Of a stretch of 64,000 bases of DNA, positions 1 to 10,451 are shown one piece after another (the stretch's first letter is position 1; the number at the start of each line of letters is the position of its first letter). The DNA comes from Pseudoalteromonas piscicida (lineage in GTDB: Bacteria > Pseudomonadota > Gammaproteobacteria > Enterobacterales > Alteromonadaceae). Location of the stretch: NCBI RefSeq assembly GCF_002208135.1, contig NZ_CP021646.1:3683501-3747500 (forward strand). Reading direction: 5' to 3'. Made by a program: the position numbers and the translations under genes. The notes under the pieces were generated by a model, which did not search any database, was not told where the DNA came from, and was given only the letters and a program-made list of their open reading frames with translations.

Positions 1-353
1 TTAAGACCCACTTTCTTACGCTCAACTTTACGAGCATCGCGAGTAACAAAGCCAGCTTTACGTAGAGTTGGACGTAGTGACTCGTCAAACTCCATTAGTG
101 CACGTGTGATACCGTGACGGATAGCACCCGCTTGACCAGTTGTACCACCACCTGCAACAGTGATGTATAGGTCAAACTTTTCTGTCATTTCAACTAGCTC
201 TAAAGGCTGACGAACAACCATGCGAGAAGTTTCACGACCGAAGAACTCTTCTAAAGAGCGCTTATTGATTACGATGTTGCCAGTGCCTGGGCGTAGGAAT
301 ACGCGAGCACTTGAACTTTTACGACGACCTGTACCGTAGTATTGATTTGCCAT
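1..353 (-). CDS. rpsI: 30S ribosomal protein S9, partial (3' end outside window)
   Basis: Small-subunit ribosomal protein uS9, whose basic C-terminal tail reaches the P-site tRNA. The window holds 117 complete codons from the ATG at 351-353. The translation begins [20 protein letters not shown] and contains the family signatures [15 protein letters not shown] and [11 protein letters not shown]. It runs off the window edge inside the conserved RKKVGLK stretch, so roughly the last 13 residues are missing relative to the usual 130. It lies 11 bp downstream of rplM on the same strand, the standard rplM-rpsI operon. Identification is firm. Confidence 0.97.
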   Translation of the reverse strand, partial: MANQYYGTGRRKSSSARVFLRPGTGNIVINKRSLEEFFGRETSRMVVRQPLELVEMTEKFDLYITVAGGGTTGQAGAIRHGITRALMEFDESLRPTLRKAGFVTRDARKVERKKVGL

Positions 354-364
354 GATAGTGCTCC

Positions 365-793
365 TTAAATGTCTAGAACCTGAGGCTGCTGTGCAGCGTG
401 GTTGTGCTCGTTACCAGCGTAAACTTTAAGTTTACGGAACATTTCACGACCTAGAGGACCGCGAGGTAACATGCCTTTAACCGCTTTCTCAATGATCATT
501 TCAGGCTTTTTAGCTTGAAGTTTCTCAAAGTTGATAGACTTAAGGCCACCTGGGTAACCAGAGTGAGCATAATACATTTTGTCCTGAGCTTTGTTACCAG
601 TTACAGTAACTTTCTCAGCGTTGATTACGATGATGTAGTCACCAGTGTCAACGTGTGGAGTATACTCAGCTTTGTGCTTACCGCGAAGGCGACGAGCGAT
701 TTCAGTAGCGATGCGACCTAAAGTTTTACCTTCAGCGTCAACTACGTACCAGTCACGTTTTACAGTTTCTGGTTTAGCAACAAACGTTTTCAT
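365..793 (-). CDS. rplM: 50S ribosomal protein L13
   Basis: Large-subunit ribosomal protein uL13, 142 residues, the same length as in E. coli. It starts [20 protein letters not shown] and carries the signatures [20 protein letters not shown] and [21 protein letters not shown]. It is first in the two-gene rplM-rpsI operon. In E. coli L13 represses its own operon by binding the leader; whether that applies here cannot be read from the sequence, but a leader of about 150 nt is present upstream. Confidence 0.98.
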   Translation of the reverse strand: MKTFVAKPETVKRDWYVVDAEGKTLGRIATEIARRLRGKHKAEYTPHVDTGDYIIVINAEKVTVTGNKAQDKMYYAHSGYPGGLKSINFEKLQAKKPEMIIEKAVKGMLPRGPLGREMFRKLKVYAGNEHNHAAQQPQVLDI

Positions 794-981
794 TATAAAA
801 ATCCAAAGTTTTCAATTTTAAAACCACAGGCAGTCCTTGGACTACCGCTCTACTTGTATTTGCTTTAACCCCTTCGAGTTGAAGACTTTTATGCCGCTCA
901 AGTCAGTGGCTAAGCCGACGAGGGCAATAGAACGCAACGTGGCAGGCCGCGGATTATAGCAAGCCTTCTGGGTGAAAACCA
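794..981 (-). promoter_or_regulatory. rplM-rpsI promoter and leader
   Basis: On the minus strand there is a perfect extended -10, TGCTATAAT, with TATAAT at 958-953. A weaker -35-like TGGTTT sits 17 bp upstream at 981-976. This predicts a start near position 946 and an untranslated leader of about 150 nt before the rplM ATG. The leader contains a short self-complementary AGTCC/GGACT motif near 830-841. The rest of the 353 bp gap between zapE and rplM (982-1146) holds no gene I can support. Confidence 0.7.
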
Positions 982-1146
982 GCGCTTGGTGCTTTTTTCT
1001 ACAAGAAAATCTGAAGAATTTCGAAAAAAATCGAAAAGGCAAAAAATCCAGCGAAACGATGACGTGTGCGTGACAAGGACTCGTTCTAATACGATGTTTA
1101 CAAACACCAACACCGAACAAGTCCTTTTAACAAAAAGCAATTGCCG

Positions 1147-2235
1147 TTAGGCTAAATGCTCTTTTGCTAAATATTCATGGGACTGCATTTCTTGCAAGCG
1201 ACTGATGCAGCGTTTGAACTCAAAATTCAATGTACCTTCGGTATAAAGTTCAGTAATAGGCGCCGCAGCCGAGATGATAAGCGTTACATTGCGCTCATAA
1301 AACTCATCGACAAGCGCAATAAAGCGTCTCGCAGCATCATCGTTTTGCTGACCCATTTGCTTCACATTAGATAGAATCACCGTATTATATAAGCGACTGA
1401 TTTCCATGTAATCCACTTGCGAACGAGCGGTTTCACACAGTGCAGGGAAATCAAACATAACAATACAGTCAGACACCATTCGAGTTTGGATCATCCGACC
1501 TTCAATCTCAATCGCTTGTCCGGCTTTACCCGGCTCTGGAGAGAGTTTGTTAAAATAGTCGAATAAGTTTTCATCTGCTTGTTTATCAAGTGGGCTGTGA
1601 AAAATTTCCGCTTGCTCCAACGTACGCAAACGATAGTCAATACCCGAGTCCACATTAACAACCTCAGTATTAGCCTTTACTAATTCAATGGCGGGTAAGA
1701 ATCGCGCACGCTGTAGACCATTTTTATACAAGTCATCTGGCACAATATTTGATGTGGCAACCAACACGATACCGCGCGCGAACAACGCTTGCATCAATCC
1801 ACCTAGCAACATGGCATCAGTGATGTCTTGAACGAAAAATTCATCAAAGCAGATGATGTCGGTTTCAGATTTGAACGTGTCAGCGATGCTTTCCAGAGGG
1901 TTTTTCACTTCATTAAGCTTTTTTAGCTCTGCGTGAACACGATGCATAAAGCGGTGAAAATGCACCCGCATTTTACGCTCCGTCGGCAACGCATCATAGA
2001 AAGTATCAACTAGATAAGTTTTACCACGCCCTACTCCGCCCCAAAAGTATAACCCTTTCACTTTTGGCGGCTCAGCTTTACCAAACAAGCGCGAGAAGAA
2101 GTTTTGTTTGACTGGCGGCTGATTGATAAGGTCGTCATACAGTCGCTGTAAATGCTTTACTGCATTTTCTTGCGCGCTGTCATATTGAAAATCATCACGT
2201 TCTAGATCTTGCTGATATTTTTCCCAAGGCGTCAT
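1147..2235 (-). CDS. zapE: Cell division ATPase ZapE (AFG1 family)
   Basis: AAA-type P-loop ATPase of the AFG1/ZapE family, 362 residues. In E. coli ZapE associates with the Z-ring and is needed for division under stress. Visible motifs are Walker A GGVGRGKT near residue 67, Walker B-like ICFDEF near residue 130, and the family signature HFHRFMHRVH near residue 92. The start MTPWEKYQQDLERDDFQYD matches the family N-terminus. It is divergent from zapG and upstream of rplM-rpsI, the arrangement seen in E. coli (yhcB/yhcM). Confidence 0.95.
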   Translation of the reverse strand: MTPWEKYQQDLERDDFQYDSAQENAVKHLQRLYDDLINQPPVKQNFFSRLFGKAEPPKVKGLYFWGGVGRGKTYLVDTFYDALPTERKMRVHFHRFMHRVHAELKKLNEVKNPLESIADTFKSETDIICFDEFFVQDITDAMLLGGLMQALFARGIVLVATSNIVPDDLYKNGLQRARFLPAIELVKANTEVVNVDSGIDYRLRTLEQAEIFHSPLDKQADENLFDYFNKLSPEPGKAGQAIEIEGRMIQTRMVSDCIVMFDFPALCETARSQVDYMEISRLYNTVILSNVKQMGQQNDDAARRFIALVDEFYERNVTLIISAAAPITELYTEGTLNFEFKRCISRLQEMQSHEYLAKEHLA

Positions 2236-2358
2236 CGACTTAAATATTTTTTTACGATTTGTTTGTAGGTTATATTAACACGACTGTATTCACAGCGTAT
2301 ATTGAACTCTAACAGAGTTTTAATTTTATTTGCCGTTGAGGCACACAGGGAGAAACCT

Positions 2359-2814
2359 ATGACTACCGTTACTTGGCTTGGATTACTGATCATTGTTGCC
2401 ATTGCTGCATTCTTTTTAGGTGGCTTTGTAACGAAAAAGCAGTTCAAACACGACGAACTGGAAGTTCAAGCACAACAAGCTAAACACGACCTTGAGCAAT
2501 ATCGTCAAGACGTATCAGATCACCTTACTAGCACCAAAAAGCTAGTAAATAAAATGCAGGATAGCTATCAGCAACTGCTTACCCATGTGGAAGAAACCAA
2601 TCAGCTACTCACACAAGATCGCCCATCTCATCCTGCTGATCCTTTTTTCTCGAAAGAAACCACAGAACAACTACAAGCTTCTCTTCAAGCACGTCCAGAG
2701 AGAAGACGTAAACAAGACCCAAGTTTTGAAGTACCACCAAGTGACTATGCCGAAGGTGAAACTGGGTTATTTTCTGGGCAAAAAAAAGAAAGTGAGCAAA
2801 TTAAAGCCTCTTGA
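2359..2814 (+). CDS. zapG: Z-ring/envelope protein ZapG (YhcB, DUF1043)
   Basis: Inner-membrane protein of the YhcB/ZapG family, 151 residues, linked in E. coli to cell division and envelope growth. A single N-terminal membrane helix (about residues 5-24, WLGLLIIVAIAAFFLGGFV) is followed by a charged, coiled-coil cytoplasmic region rich in Q, K and E and a low-complexity tail. The reading frame is open further upstream, but the ATG at 2359 is preferred. It has an AGGGAGA ribosome-binding site 5-6 nt upstream and places the helix at the N-terminus as in the family. Confidence 0.92.
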   Translation: MTTVTWLGLLIIVAIAAFFLGGFVTKKQFKHDELEVQAQQAKHDLEQYRQDVSDHLTSTKKLVNKMQDSYQQLLTHVEETNQLLTQDRPSHPADPFFSKETTEQLQASLQARPERRRKQDPSFEVPPSDYAEGETGLFSGQKKESEQIKAS

Positions 2815-2862
2815 TGAAACTTTTTGTTGACCCCATAGTCTTTAAAAGAAGTTATTGATTCT

Positions 2863-3127
2863 AGGGCCTATTGATCTTTCGAGTTTGCTTTTGCAGCAGT
2901 TTGATTGGTATTTATACAAGGCAGAGCCTGTGTAGCATAGTTTTTCTATGTAAGTCAGGCGATAACACAGTAGAAATGCCAATCAAGCGCTGCCCTTTGG
3001 GTTTTCCTGAGTGCGCTTTGTTCATTGTTGCTCAACTTTTGCTTAGATTACTAGGCGGTAAGTCGAGCGCCGCGACCAAAGCCCACTCAGGGGAACAAAA
3101 GTCAAACAGCAAAGGTCAACAGGCCCT
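2863..3127. repeat. 265 bp MITE-like palindromic element
   Basis: The stretch between zapG and degQ (2815-3193) has no supportable gene; most of it is one foldable element. The ends are imperfect inverted repeats of 17 bp: AGGGCCTATTGATCTTT at 2863-2879 against AAAGGTCAACAGGCCCT at 3111-3127 (14 of 17 match). Further nested inverted repeats lie inside. TTGATTGGTATTT near 2890 pairs with AAATGCCAATCAA near 2975. CTGAGTGCGCTTTGTTC near 3009 pairs with GACCAAAGCCCACTCAG near 3074. A CATAG/CTATG hairpin lies near 2936. I infer a non-autonomous miniature element. No target duplication was obvious. Confidence 0.7.
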
Positions 3128-3193
3128 AATAAGAGGCTAATTATCAGCCTCTTATGACTTATATTAACGCTAATAGCGGAGTACTTCACGACT

Positions 3194-4546
3194 ATGAAAT
3201 TTAAACTATCTTTGTTATCGGCCGCTTTACTTTCTTCTAGCTTATTGCTGTTACCGCAGCAAAGCATGGCCAAACTTCCTGTTGCCGTAGACGGTCAACA
3301 ATTACCAACACTAGCGCCGATGCTGGAAAAGGTAGCCCCCGGCGTTGTTAGTATCCAAGTAAAAGGCGCCAAAGAAGTGCGTCGCCGCGTCGACCCATTC
3401 GACTTTTTCTTTGGACAACCGCAACCTCGTAGCCAAAAACGCCCCTTTAGTGGTTTGGGCTCAGGTGTAATCATCGATGCAGATAAAGGCTATGTCGTTA
3501 CAAACAATCACGTTATTGATGATGCAGACGAAATGCTCGTCACCTTAAAGGATGGCAGAGAGTTTGAGGCTAAATTAATCGGTAGCGACGCCGAATCTGA
3601 TATTGCATTACTACAAATCGACGGCGAAGACCTAACAGAAATCAAGCTAGCTAATTCAGACAAGTTAAGAGTGGGTGATTTTTCTGTTGCTATTGGTAAC
3701 CCATTTGGTTTAAGTCATACAGTCACCTCAGGAATAATCAGTGCGCTAGGTCGTAGCGGCTTAAATATAGAAGGCTATGAAGATTTTATCCAAACAGATG
3801 CGGCAATCAACCAAGGTAACTCAGGTGGTGCACTAGTTAACCTAAATGGTGAGCTCATTGGTATCAACACCGCTATTTTAGGCGCCTCAGGTGGTAATGT
3901 GGGCATCGGTTTTGCTATTCCGTCAAACATGATGAAAAACCTAGTGGATCAAATTGTTGAGTACGGAGAAGTTCGTCGCGGTTCATTAGGTATTTTGGGT
4001 CGTACCTTAGACGCAGGCCTTGCCAAAGCACAAGGCTTTGATGTTAAGCGCGGTGCTTATGTCATGCGCGTAGTGGAAGATTCAGCAGCAGATAAAGCGG
4101 GCCTGAAAGCTAATGATGTCATTGTTAGCCTAAACGGCGACGATATTGAGAGCTTCAATGAACTCCATGGTAAAGTGGCTACAATGGGTGAGGGTCGTGA
4201 AGTTAGGCTTGGTGTCTACCGTGATGGCAAAACCAAGTTTATCGACGTAGAGCTTGGTGGTAAGCAAGAAGAACAGGCGAATGCAGAGGATGTACATCCA
4301 AACCTACGAGGCGCGGTACTAGAGAGTGGCGAGCGCAACGGCAACGAAGGTGTCGTCATTACCTCAGTAGAGCCCCGCTCACCAGCGGCACGTGTTGGCC
4401 TTGAAGAAGGTGATGTGATCATGCAAGTGAATCGTAAACGTGTCACTAGCGTCAAAGAAATGTCTAAGCTAATTAACGGTATTAAAGGCAATATCGTGCT
4501 TGGAATTAAACGTGGTCGCGAGACTGTTTTCTACCTCATTCAATAA
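3194..4546 (+). CDS. degQ: Periplasmic serine endoprotease DegQ/DegP
   Basis: HtrA-family (S1C) periplasmic protease/chaperone that degrades misfolded envelope proteins, 450 residues. A Sec signal peptide (about residues 1-26, ending QQSMA) precedes the trypsin-like domain with catalytic H106 (TNNHVI), D136 (ESDIALLQ) and S210 (QGNSGGALV). Two PDZ domains follow, about residues 255-345 and 365-450. The two PDZ domains, length and position next to degS favour DegQ over DegP. The ATG at 3194 follows a GGAG at 3178. A terminator follows the stop. Confidence 0.95.
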   Translation: MKFKLSLLSAALLSSSLLLLPQQSMAKLPVAVDGQQLPTLAPMLEKVAPGVVSIQVKGAKEVRRRVDPFDFFFGQPQPRSQKRPFSGLGSGVIIDADKGYVVTNNHVIDDADEMLVTLKDGREFEAKLIGSDAESDIALLQIDGEDLTEIKLANSDKLRVGDFSVAIGNPFGLSHTVTSGIISALGRSGLNIEGYEDFIQTDAAINQGNSGGALVNLNGELIGINTAILGASGGNVGIGFAIPSNMMKNLVDQIVEYGEVRRGSLGILGRTLDAGLAKAQGFDVKRGAYVMRVVEDSAADKAGLKANDVIVSLNGDDIESFNELHGKVATMGEGREVRLGVYRDGKTKFIDVELGGKQEEQANAEDVHPNLRGAVLESGERNGNEGVVITSVEPRSPAARVGLEEGDVIMQVNRKRVTSVKEMSKLINGIKGNIVLGIKRGRETVFYLIQ

Positions 4547-4571
4547 CGAAATCAATAAATATTACAAATGA

Positions 4572-4604
4572 AACACAGCGAAACTTGTCGCTGTGTTTTT
4601 TTTT
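4572..4604 (+). terminator. Rho-independent terminator after degQ
   Basis: A 9 bp perfect stem, AACACAGCG (4572-4580) with CGCTGTGTT (4589-4597), an 8 nt loop and a run of nine T from 4596. It separates degQ from degS, so degS probably has its own promoter in the 45 bp that follow. Confidence 0.9.
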
Positions 4605-4648
4605 GTGTCATTATTAGCAGTATTAGATAACGATAAATATAAGCTCTT

Positions 4649-5728
4649 GTGTTCAAATTAATTAAATTCATTTTTCCACCGCTACTTGCCGGACTTGGGA
4701 TCGCTTTTATCATCATTTGGTTTAATCCTGAGTTGAGGGATAATTTGCCAAAACTTGAGGCCCCACATATTCAGGCCCACCATATGAGTTTTGCTGATGC
4801 AGTAGAAAAAACGGCTCCAGCGGTCGTGACGATTTTTTCCGAGGGCTTTAGCAATCAGCCAAGATATCAGCGCCAAAGCACCGTTAGAGAGCTTGGTTCT
4901 GGTGTGATTATGAGTCGAGACGGCTACATACTAACAAACTATCATGTGGTGAATAATGCCGATCAAATCATCGTGCTTCTTCCTGACGGCCGTCAGTATA
5001 GCGATACGCAATTGATAGGCTTTGACACTATTACAGATTTAGCTTTATTAAAAATTCCAGCAGAGAATTTGCCTGTCATTCCTATCGATCATGACTACTC
5101 ACCGCGTGTCGGAGATGTGGTGCTCGCAATTGGTAACCCATTGAACATTGGACAAACCATTACTCAAGGTATTATCAGTGCAACAGGCAAACAAGCACTC
5201 ACTGAAAGCCAGTTCAATAATTTATTGCAGATGGATGCGGCAATTAATGTTGGTAACTCAGGTGGGGCCGTTGTCAATTCTAATGGCGCGCTAGTTGGCA
5301 TTACCTCGGCACAGTTTCGCACGCGTTTGAATATTGATATCCAAGGTATCTCTTTTGCGATCCCTTATGATCTTGCACTGGACGTCATGCATAAGCTCAT
5401 TATGGATGGCCGAGTGATCAGAGGCTATCTTGGCTTTAGAGGCACACCGGTAGATAATACAGGGAAGCGCGTGAGGGATCTCTACACGCCTATTGTCGGC
5501 CTTGCTGTGAGTGAATTAGACCCGCTGGGTCCCGCATGGCAAGCTGGCATGAAAGAGCACGATATTGTGGTTAAAGTAGGTGGAGAGCCTGTGACTAATC
5601 CGCAAAGGACACTGAAGACGATTGGCAATACCGCGCCTGGTACTAAACTCGAGTTTGAAGTACTCAGAGGTGGTCAACGCCTCACTATTACAGTGGAAGT
5701 TGCTGAACTCGAAACTGGATTATATTAG
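4649..5728 (+). CDS. degS: Membrane-anchored site-1 protease DegS
   Basis: HtrA-family protease, 359 residues, anchored in the inner membrane by one N-terminal helix (about residues 6-25, KFIFPPLLAGLGIAFIIIWF). It has one PDZ domain (about 255-350), the DegS architecture. Catalytic residues are H99 (TNYHVV), D130 (ITDLALLK) and S204 (VGNSGGAVV). In E. coli DegS senses exposed outer-membrane-protein C-termini through its PDZ domain and makes the first cut in anti-sigma factor RseA, inducing the sigma-E response. Translation starts at GTG (4649); no better ATG exists before the helix. Confidence 0.95.
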   Translation: MFKLIKFIFPPLLAGLGIAFIIIWFNPELRDNLPKLEAPHIQAHHMSFADAVEKTAPAVVTIFSEGFSNQPRYQRQSTVRELGSGVIMSRDGYILTNYHVVNNADQIIVLLPDGRQYSDTQLIGFDTITDLALLKIPAENLPVIPIDHDYSPRVGDVVLAIGNPLNIGQTITQGIISATGKQALTESQFNNLLQMDAAINVGNSGGAVVNSNGALVGITSAQFRTRLNIDIQGISFAIPYDLALDVMHKLIMDGRVIRGYLGFRGTPVDNTGKRVRDLYTPIVGLAVSELDPLGPAWQAGMKEHDIVVKVGGEPVTNPQRTLKTIGNTAPGTKLEFEVLRGGQRLTITVEVAELETGLY

Positions 5729-5743
5729 GCAAAAAGGTTAAGC

Positions 5744-5769
5744 AAAAAGCGTCCCAGTGGACGCTTTTT
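5744..5769. terminator. Bidirectional terminator between degS and murA
   Basis: An 11 bp perfect stem, AAAAAGCGTCC (5744-5754) with GGACGCTTTTT (5759-5769) around a CAGT loop. It has A and T tracts on both sides, so it can act for the convergent degS (+) and murA (-). Confidence 0.9.
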
Positions 5770-5794
5770 CGTTTTCTATTCAGAATAATTAAGC

Positions 5795-7066
<1,272 letters not shown>

Positions 7067-7324
7067 TTATTGTGGAAGAATAAATTTGCGCTCTTTTTGC
7101 CATTCATCTGGTGTGAATGCGCGGATGCTAACAGCATGCATGGTGCCGTCTTTAATAGTATCCATCAGTGGGCCATAGATCAGCTGTTCTCTTTTCAGCC
7201 TTCTTAATCCGTCAAAACACGTTCCAACAGCAATGACTTCGTAGTGACTACCGTTAGCTTTGACGATGATCTCGTCAAGCGATAGTGCATCTCTCAATAA
7301 AGTTTCGACTTGATTTGTTTCCAT
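7067..7324 (-). CDS. ibaG: BolA-family iron-sulfur/acid-stress protein IbaG
   Basis: Small cytoplasmic BolA-family protein (YrbA/IbaG), 85 residues, known to pair with monothiol glutaredoxin around a 2Fe-2S cluster. The translation METNQVETLLRDALSLDEI aligns with the E. coli N-terminus. The signature GTCFDGLRRLKREQLIYGPL includes the conserved Cys used as cluster ligand, and HAVSIRAFTPDEW follows. An in-frame GTG nine bases upstream would overlap the mlaB stop as GTGA. I prefer the ATG at 7322-7324 on homology, but translational coupling from the GTG is possible. Confidence 0.93.
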   Translation of the reverse strand: METNQVETLLRDALSLDEIIVKANGSHYEVIAVGTCFDGLRRLKREQLIYGPLMDTIKDGTMHAVSIRAFTPDEWQKERKFILPQ

Positions 7325-7329
7325 TAGAC

Positions 7330-7638
7330 TCACTCAAATAGGGTTGTCACCTGACCCAACTCCATTAAATTTTGCAGTTGTTCAGGCGTATTTTTCAGCT
7401 CGAGACGAATGTCGCGCTGTTTCAATTGACCTAAAGAGTGAATTAACCAAGCTAAGCCCGCGGTGTCAACCCTTGTCACCTCAGAAAGGTTAAAATAGAC
7501 GGTTGATTGTGCATTTTTCAACACTTGAACGATGGTCGACTGTTTCAGTGCGCTTGGTAAACTCGCTCTCGTAAGTTCACCAGTTAACACGATTTCACCT
7601 TTACTTTCGGTGAATGAAATACTAGGCGTCACCATCAT
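7330..7638 (-). CDS. mlaB: STAS-domain protein MlaB
   Basis: Cytoplasmic STAS-domain subunit of the MlaFEDB inner-membrane complex, where it binds and stabilises the ATPase MlaF. 102 residues. The central YFNLSEVTRVDTAGLAWLIH is the STAS core, with the conserved Asp-Thr/Ser pair (VDTAG). Its start overlaps the mlaC stop by 17 nt, implying coupled translation. Two adjacent ATGs (7638 and 7635) cannot be separated. Confidence 0.93.
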   Translation of the reverse strand: MMVTPSISFTESKGEIVLTGELTRASLPSALKQSTIVQVLKNAQSTVYFNLSEVTRVDTAGLAWLIHSLGQLKQRDIRLELKNTPEQLQNLMELGQVTTLFE

Positions 7639-8308
7639 CCCCTCTAAATTGCACTGGTAGCTTGCTCTTCTTATCTAACAGTTGAATCACATGTTCAATA
7701 CCTTGTTGGCGCAAAATACCATGTAGCTCCGACTGTTTGGCATCTAGTAAACTAATGCCTTCCGCCATCATGTCAAAAGCGCGCCAGTCACCGTCTTGAC
7801 CGCGTCTAACTTTAAAATCAATTTTGATATCAGGCTTACCAGGCTCTACAATTTTGGTTTTAACAACCACCACGCCTTCATTCTCAAATGGGCGATGCTC
7901 ACCAAACTCTACCTTTTGATCTTTATATTGGGTAAATACCCCTGCATAAGTTGCGATAAGATAGTTTCTAAACACATCGATAAACTCACGAATATGCTCT
8001 ACTGCAGCAGCCTTTTCTTCTGCGTTATCCATATTCCGAACGGTTTGAATATACGAACCCAAGACACGGTACGCAGCATACTTATAATCGATGTAAGGCA
8101 TAAGCTCTTCTTCCACGATAACGCGTAAGTGCTCTTTGTCCTTTTCGATGATGCTTTGATCTTTCGTCACACGCTGAAAAGTTTGCGCCGCGACTTGCTC
8201 TACCATTTTATAAGGATCGCTTGAGTCCACCTCTTTTGCCTGTACCAATGTGGTAGCCATCAATGCTACAAATAGAGTCAGACATTTTGCATAGACGTTC
8301 TTTAACAT
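7622..8308 (-). CDS. mlaC: Periplasmic phospholipid carrier MlaC
   Basis: Soluble periplasmic protein that shuttles phospholipids between the outer-membrane MlaA complex and the inner-membrane MlaFEDB complex. 228 residues. The signal peptide covers about 1-24 (LTLFVALMATTLVQA). The mature part shows the MlaC/Ttg2D pattern: RFTRVTKD-like FQRVTKDQ, YIDYKYAAYRVLG, VEHIREFIDVFRNYLIATYAG and the basic/aromatic C-terminal half. It lies 2 bp after mlaD. Confidence 0.95.
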   Translation of the reverse strand: MLKNVYAKCLTLFVALMATTLVQAKEVDSSDPYKMVEQVAAQTFQRVTKDQSIIEKDKEHLRVIVEEELMPYIDYKYAAYRVLGSYIQTVRNMDNAEEKAAAVEHIREFIDVFRNYLIATYAGVFTQYKDQKVEFGEHRPFENEGVVVVKTKIVEPGKPDIKIDFKVRRGQDGDWRAFDMMAEGISLLDAKQSELHGILRQQGIEHVIQLLDKKSKLPVQFRGDDGDA

Positions 8309-8310
8309 AT

Positions 8311-8856
8311 TTACTCGCTCCCTTGATTAAATAGGAACTGACCAATTAACTCTTCTAACACAAGTGCCGATTTCGTATCTGTGATCATGTCACCGTCTTT
8401 TAGCGCTTTTGATTCAACACCAAAAAGAGACTCAAGATCGACACTATCCTCACTCGTCACTTCCTGACCAAGGCATTTTTGCTTTGCTGATTCAGCGGCA
8501 ATCACGGGGGAAATACCTAAATATTGCTCACCCAAAATGCCCGACGTCAAAATAGAAACTGAAGAAGTATCGGAAAACTGACACTCATAGTTTCTATCCA
8601 AACTCATTGATACCACAGGCACGAACTCTTGCGGATGAATGTAAATCCCATCGACACGGCCAATCACAACACCGCCCACCTTAATTGGGGCACGGGTTTT
8701 TAACGAGCCGATATTTTCGAATTTAGCGTGTAAGGTGTAAGTCTCACCATTTCCGCTTAAGCCTGAGTTAGCCACCTTAAGCGCCAACATAACGAATGCA
8801 GCAATGCCCAATGCCACGAACAACCCAACTAAAATTTCTATTTTCCGTGTATTCAT
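8311..8856 (-). CDS. mlaD: MCE-domain substrate-binding subunit MlaD
   Basis: Inner-membrane-anchored MCE protein that forms the hexameric periplasmic ring of MlaFEDB and passes lipid to or from MlaC. 181 residues. One N-terminal helix (about 7-27, EILVGLFVALGIAAFVMLAL) precedes the MCE domain (about 38-118; IGSLKTRAPIKVGGVVIGRV). The C-terminal helical part (LVLEELIGQFLF) matches the tail that forms the ring pore. Confidence 0.96.
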   Translation of the reverse strand: MNTRKIEILVGLFVALGIAAFVMLALKVANSGLSGNGETYTLHAKFENIGSLKTRAPIKVGGVVIGRVDGIYIHPQEFVPVVSMSLDRNYECQFSDTSSVSILTSGILGEQYLGISPVIAAESAKQKCLGQEVTSEDSVDLESLFGVESKALKDGDMITDTKSALVLEELIGQFLFNQGSE

Positions 8857-8868
8857 TTTTAAAACCTT

Positions 8869-9654
8869 TTAACTTGAGAACATAACCGCTGTTAATACAA
8901 AGTCAAAGCCAAGTACAGCCAGTGAAGAATGTACTACCGTCTCTGTCGTCGCTTTACTTATTCCTTCAGAAGTAGGAATACAGTCATAGCCTTTGTATAG
9001 CGCGATCCAAGTTACTAATAGTGCAAATACGAAACTCTTAATAAGACCATTTAAGATGTCTTGTTGAAACGACACTTGCGATTGCATAATTGACCAGAAG
9101 CTACCTGAATCTACGCCTAACCAATCAACACCCACCAAGTGTGCGCCTAAAATAGCGATCGCAGAGAATATCAATGCGAGTAACGGCATACTAATAAAAC
9201 CGGCCCAAAAACGAGGGGCTACGACGCGCTTAAGCGGATCTATCGCCATCATTTCTAAACTGGATAATTGCTCCGTAGCCTTCATCAAACCAATTTCTGC
9301 AGTTAACGCACTGCCTGCACGCCCTGCAAATAAGAGTGCGGTTACCACGGGACCTAGCTCTCGAAGTAAACTCAACGCAACCAAAGGTCCAAGGCTATCT
9401 TCAGCGCCATATCCGACTAACACGGTATAGCCTTGTAGCGCCAATACCATACCGATAAATAAACCGGACACCATGATAATCAACAACGATTGATGACCAA
9501 CCATGTAAAGTTGCTTTATCAAAAGCGGCGTGCCTTTTCGGAAATTAGGTAAGCTAAATAGCGCACCAAAAAGCATTGTTGTAGCACGGCCAAGCGCAGC
9601 AAAACGGCTAAGTGTTTTGTGGCCTAGTTTTTGTAAAAAGTCGACCATACTCAC
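8869..9654 (-). CDS. mlaE: Phospholipid ABC transporter permease MlaE
   Basis: Permease subunit of the MlaFEDB transporter, 261 residues, MlaE/YrbE family, with five or six membrane helices. Family signatures are visible: [20 protein letters not shown] near residue 90 and [19 protein letters not shown] near 115, the cytoplasmic coupling region facing MlaF. The start overlaps the mlaF stop by 4 nt. Confidence 0.96.
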   Translation of the reverse strand: MSMVDFLQKLGHKTLSRFAALGRATTMLFGALFSLPNFRKGTPLLIKQLYMVGHQSLLIIMVSGLFIGMVLALQGYTVLVGYGAEDSLGPLVALSLLRELGPVVTALLFAGRAGSALTAEIGLMKATEQLSSLEMMAIDPLKRVVAPRFWAGFISMPLLALIFSAIAILGAHLVGVDWLGVDSGSFWSIMQSQVSFQQDILNGLIKSFVFALLVTWIALYKGYDCIPTSEGISKATTETVVHSSLAVLGFDFVLTAVMFSS

Positions 9655-10451
9655 TCTCCTTGCAACAGTGCTTGCTGATAATCAGGCGCTTTAAAATGGA
9701 ATGGCACAGGTCCATCCGCCAAACCTTGTAAGAACTGCTGCACTAATGGAGATTCGTGTTCAAGCATCTGTTCAGGGGTGCCTGTACCAATTACACCTTG
9801 CTCAGCAATAATAACAACATGGTCGGCAATGCTCAGCACTTCGGTAACATCATGAGTTACTATCAGTGACGATAACCCCAATACTTCATTAAGAGACTTG
9901 ATTAACCGAACTAGAACCCCCATGGAAATCGGATCCTGACCTGCAAAAGGTTCATCGTACATTATTAATTCAGGATCAAGCGCAATAGAACGTGCCAATG
10001 CAGCACGTCTTGCCATACCACCAGAAAGCTCTGCCGGCATTAAATCTTTTGCGCCACGAAGGCCAACCGCTTGGAGCTTCATCAGCACCACTAAACGGAT
10101 TAAATCTTCTGATAGTTCGGTATGCTCGCGTAGAGGAAAAGCCACATTATCAAACACGCTCATATCGGTAAACAAGGCGCCGCTTTGAAATAACATACTC
10201 ATGCGCGTTCGCGCTTGGTATAAGGCTGCTCGTGACATGTTAGGGATACTGTTTCCTGCAAAAAGAATATCACCGCTATCAGGTTTTAGCTGACCGCCAA
10301 TTAATCGCAACATGGTGGTTTTACCAATGCCGCTCGGTCCCATTATTGCGGTAATTTTGCCTTTTGGTACGGAAAAGCTCATGTTTTTGTAGATGATCCT
10401 TTCACCCCGAGAGAAGGTTACATCCTTGATTTCTACAATTGACTGCGACAA
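9651..10451 (-). CDS. mlaF: Phospholipid ABC transporter ATPase MlaF
   Basis: ATPase subunit of MlaFEDB, 266 residues with the start chosen here (E. coli 269). It has Walker [10 protein letters not shown], signature [16 protein letters not shown], Walker [15 protein letters not shown] and the H-loop VTHD. The open frame extends to a TTG at 10508 with no ribosome-binding site. A second TTG at 10451 follows GGAGAG with 4-6 nt spacing and yields [13 protein letters not shown], matching the family N-terminus. There is no ATG before the Walker A motif, so a non-ATG start seems unavoidable. First gene of the mla-ibaG-murA block. Confidence 0.93.
   Translation of the reverse strand: MSQSIVEIKDVTFSRGERIIYKNMSFSVPKGKITAIMGPSGIGKTTMLRLIGGQLKPDSGDILFAGNSIPNMSRAALYQARTRMSMLFQSGALFTDMSVFDNVAFPLREHTELSEDLIRLVVLMKLQAVGLRGAKDLMPAELSGGMARRAALARSIALDPELIMYDEPFAGQDPISMGVLVRLIKSLNEVLGLSSLIVTHDVTEVLSIADHVVIIAEQGVIGTGTPEQMLEHESPLVQQFLQGLADGPVPFHFKAPDYQQALLQGE

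Noticed and set aside
842..1140. Two overlapping open frames upstream of rplM on the minus strand
   Set aside because: They overlap each other in different frames, span the rplM promoter, have no protein-like composition and no ribosome-binding site.
2871..3140. 89-codon open frame between zapG and degQ
   Set aside because: It lies inside the 265 bp palindromic element; its codons follow the inverted repeats rather than a protein pattern.
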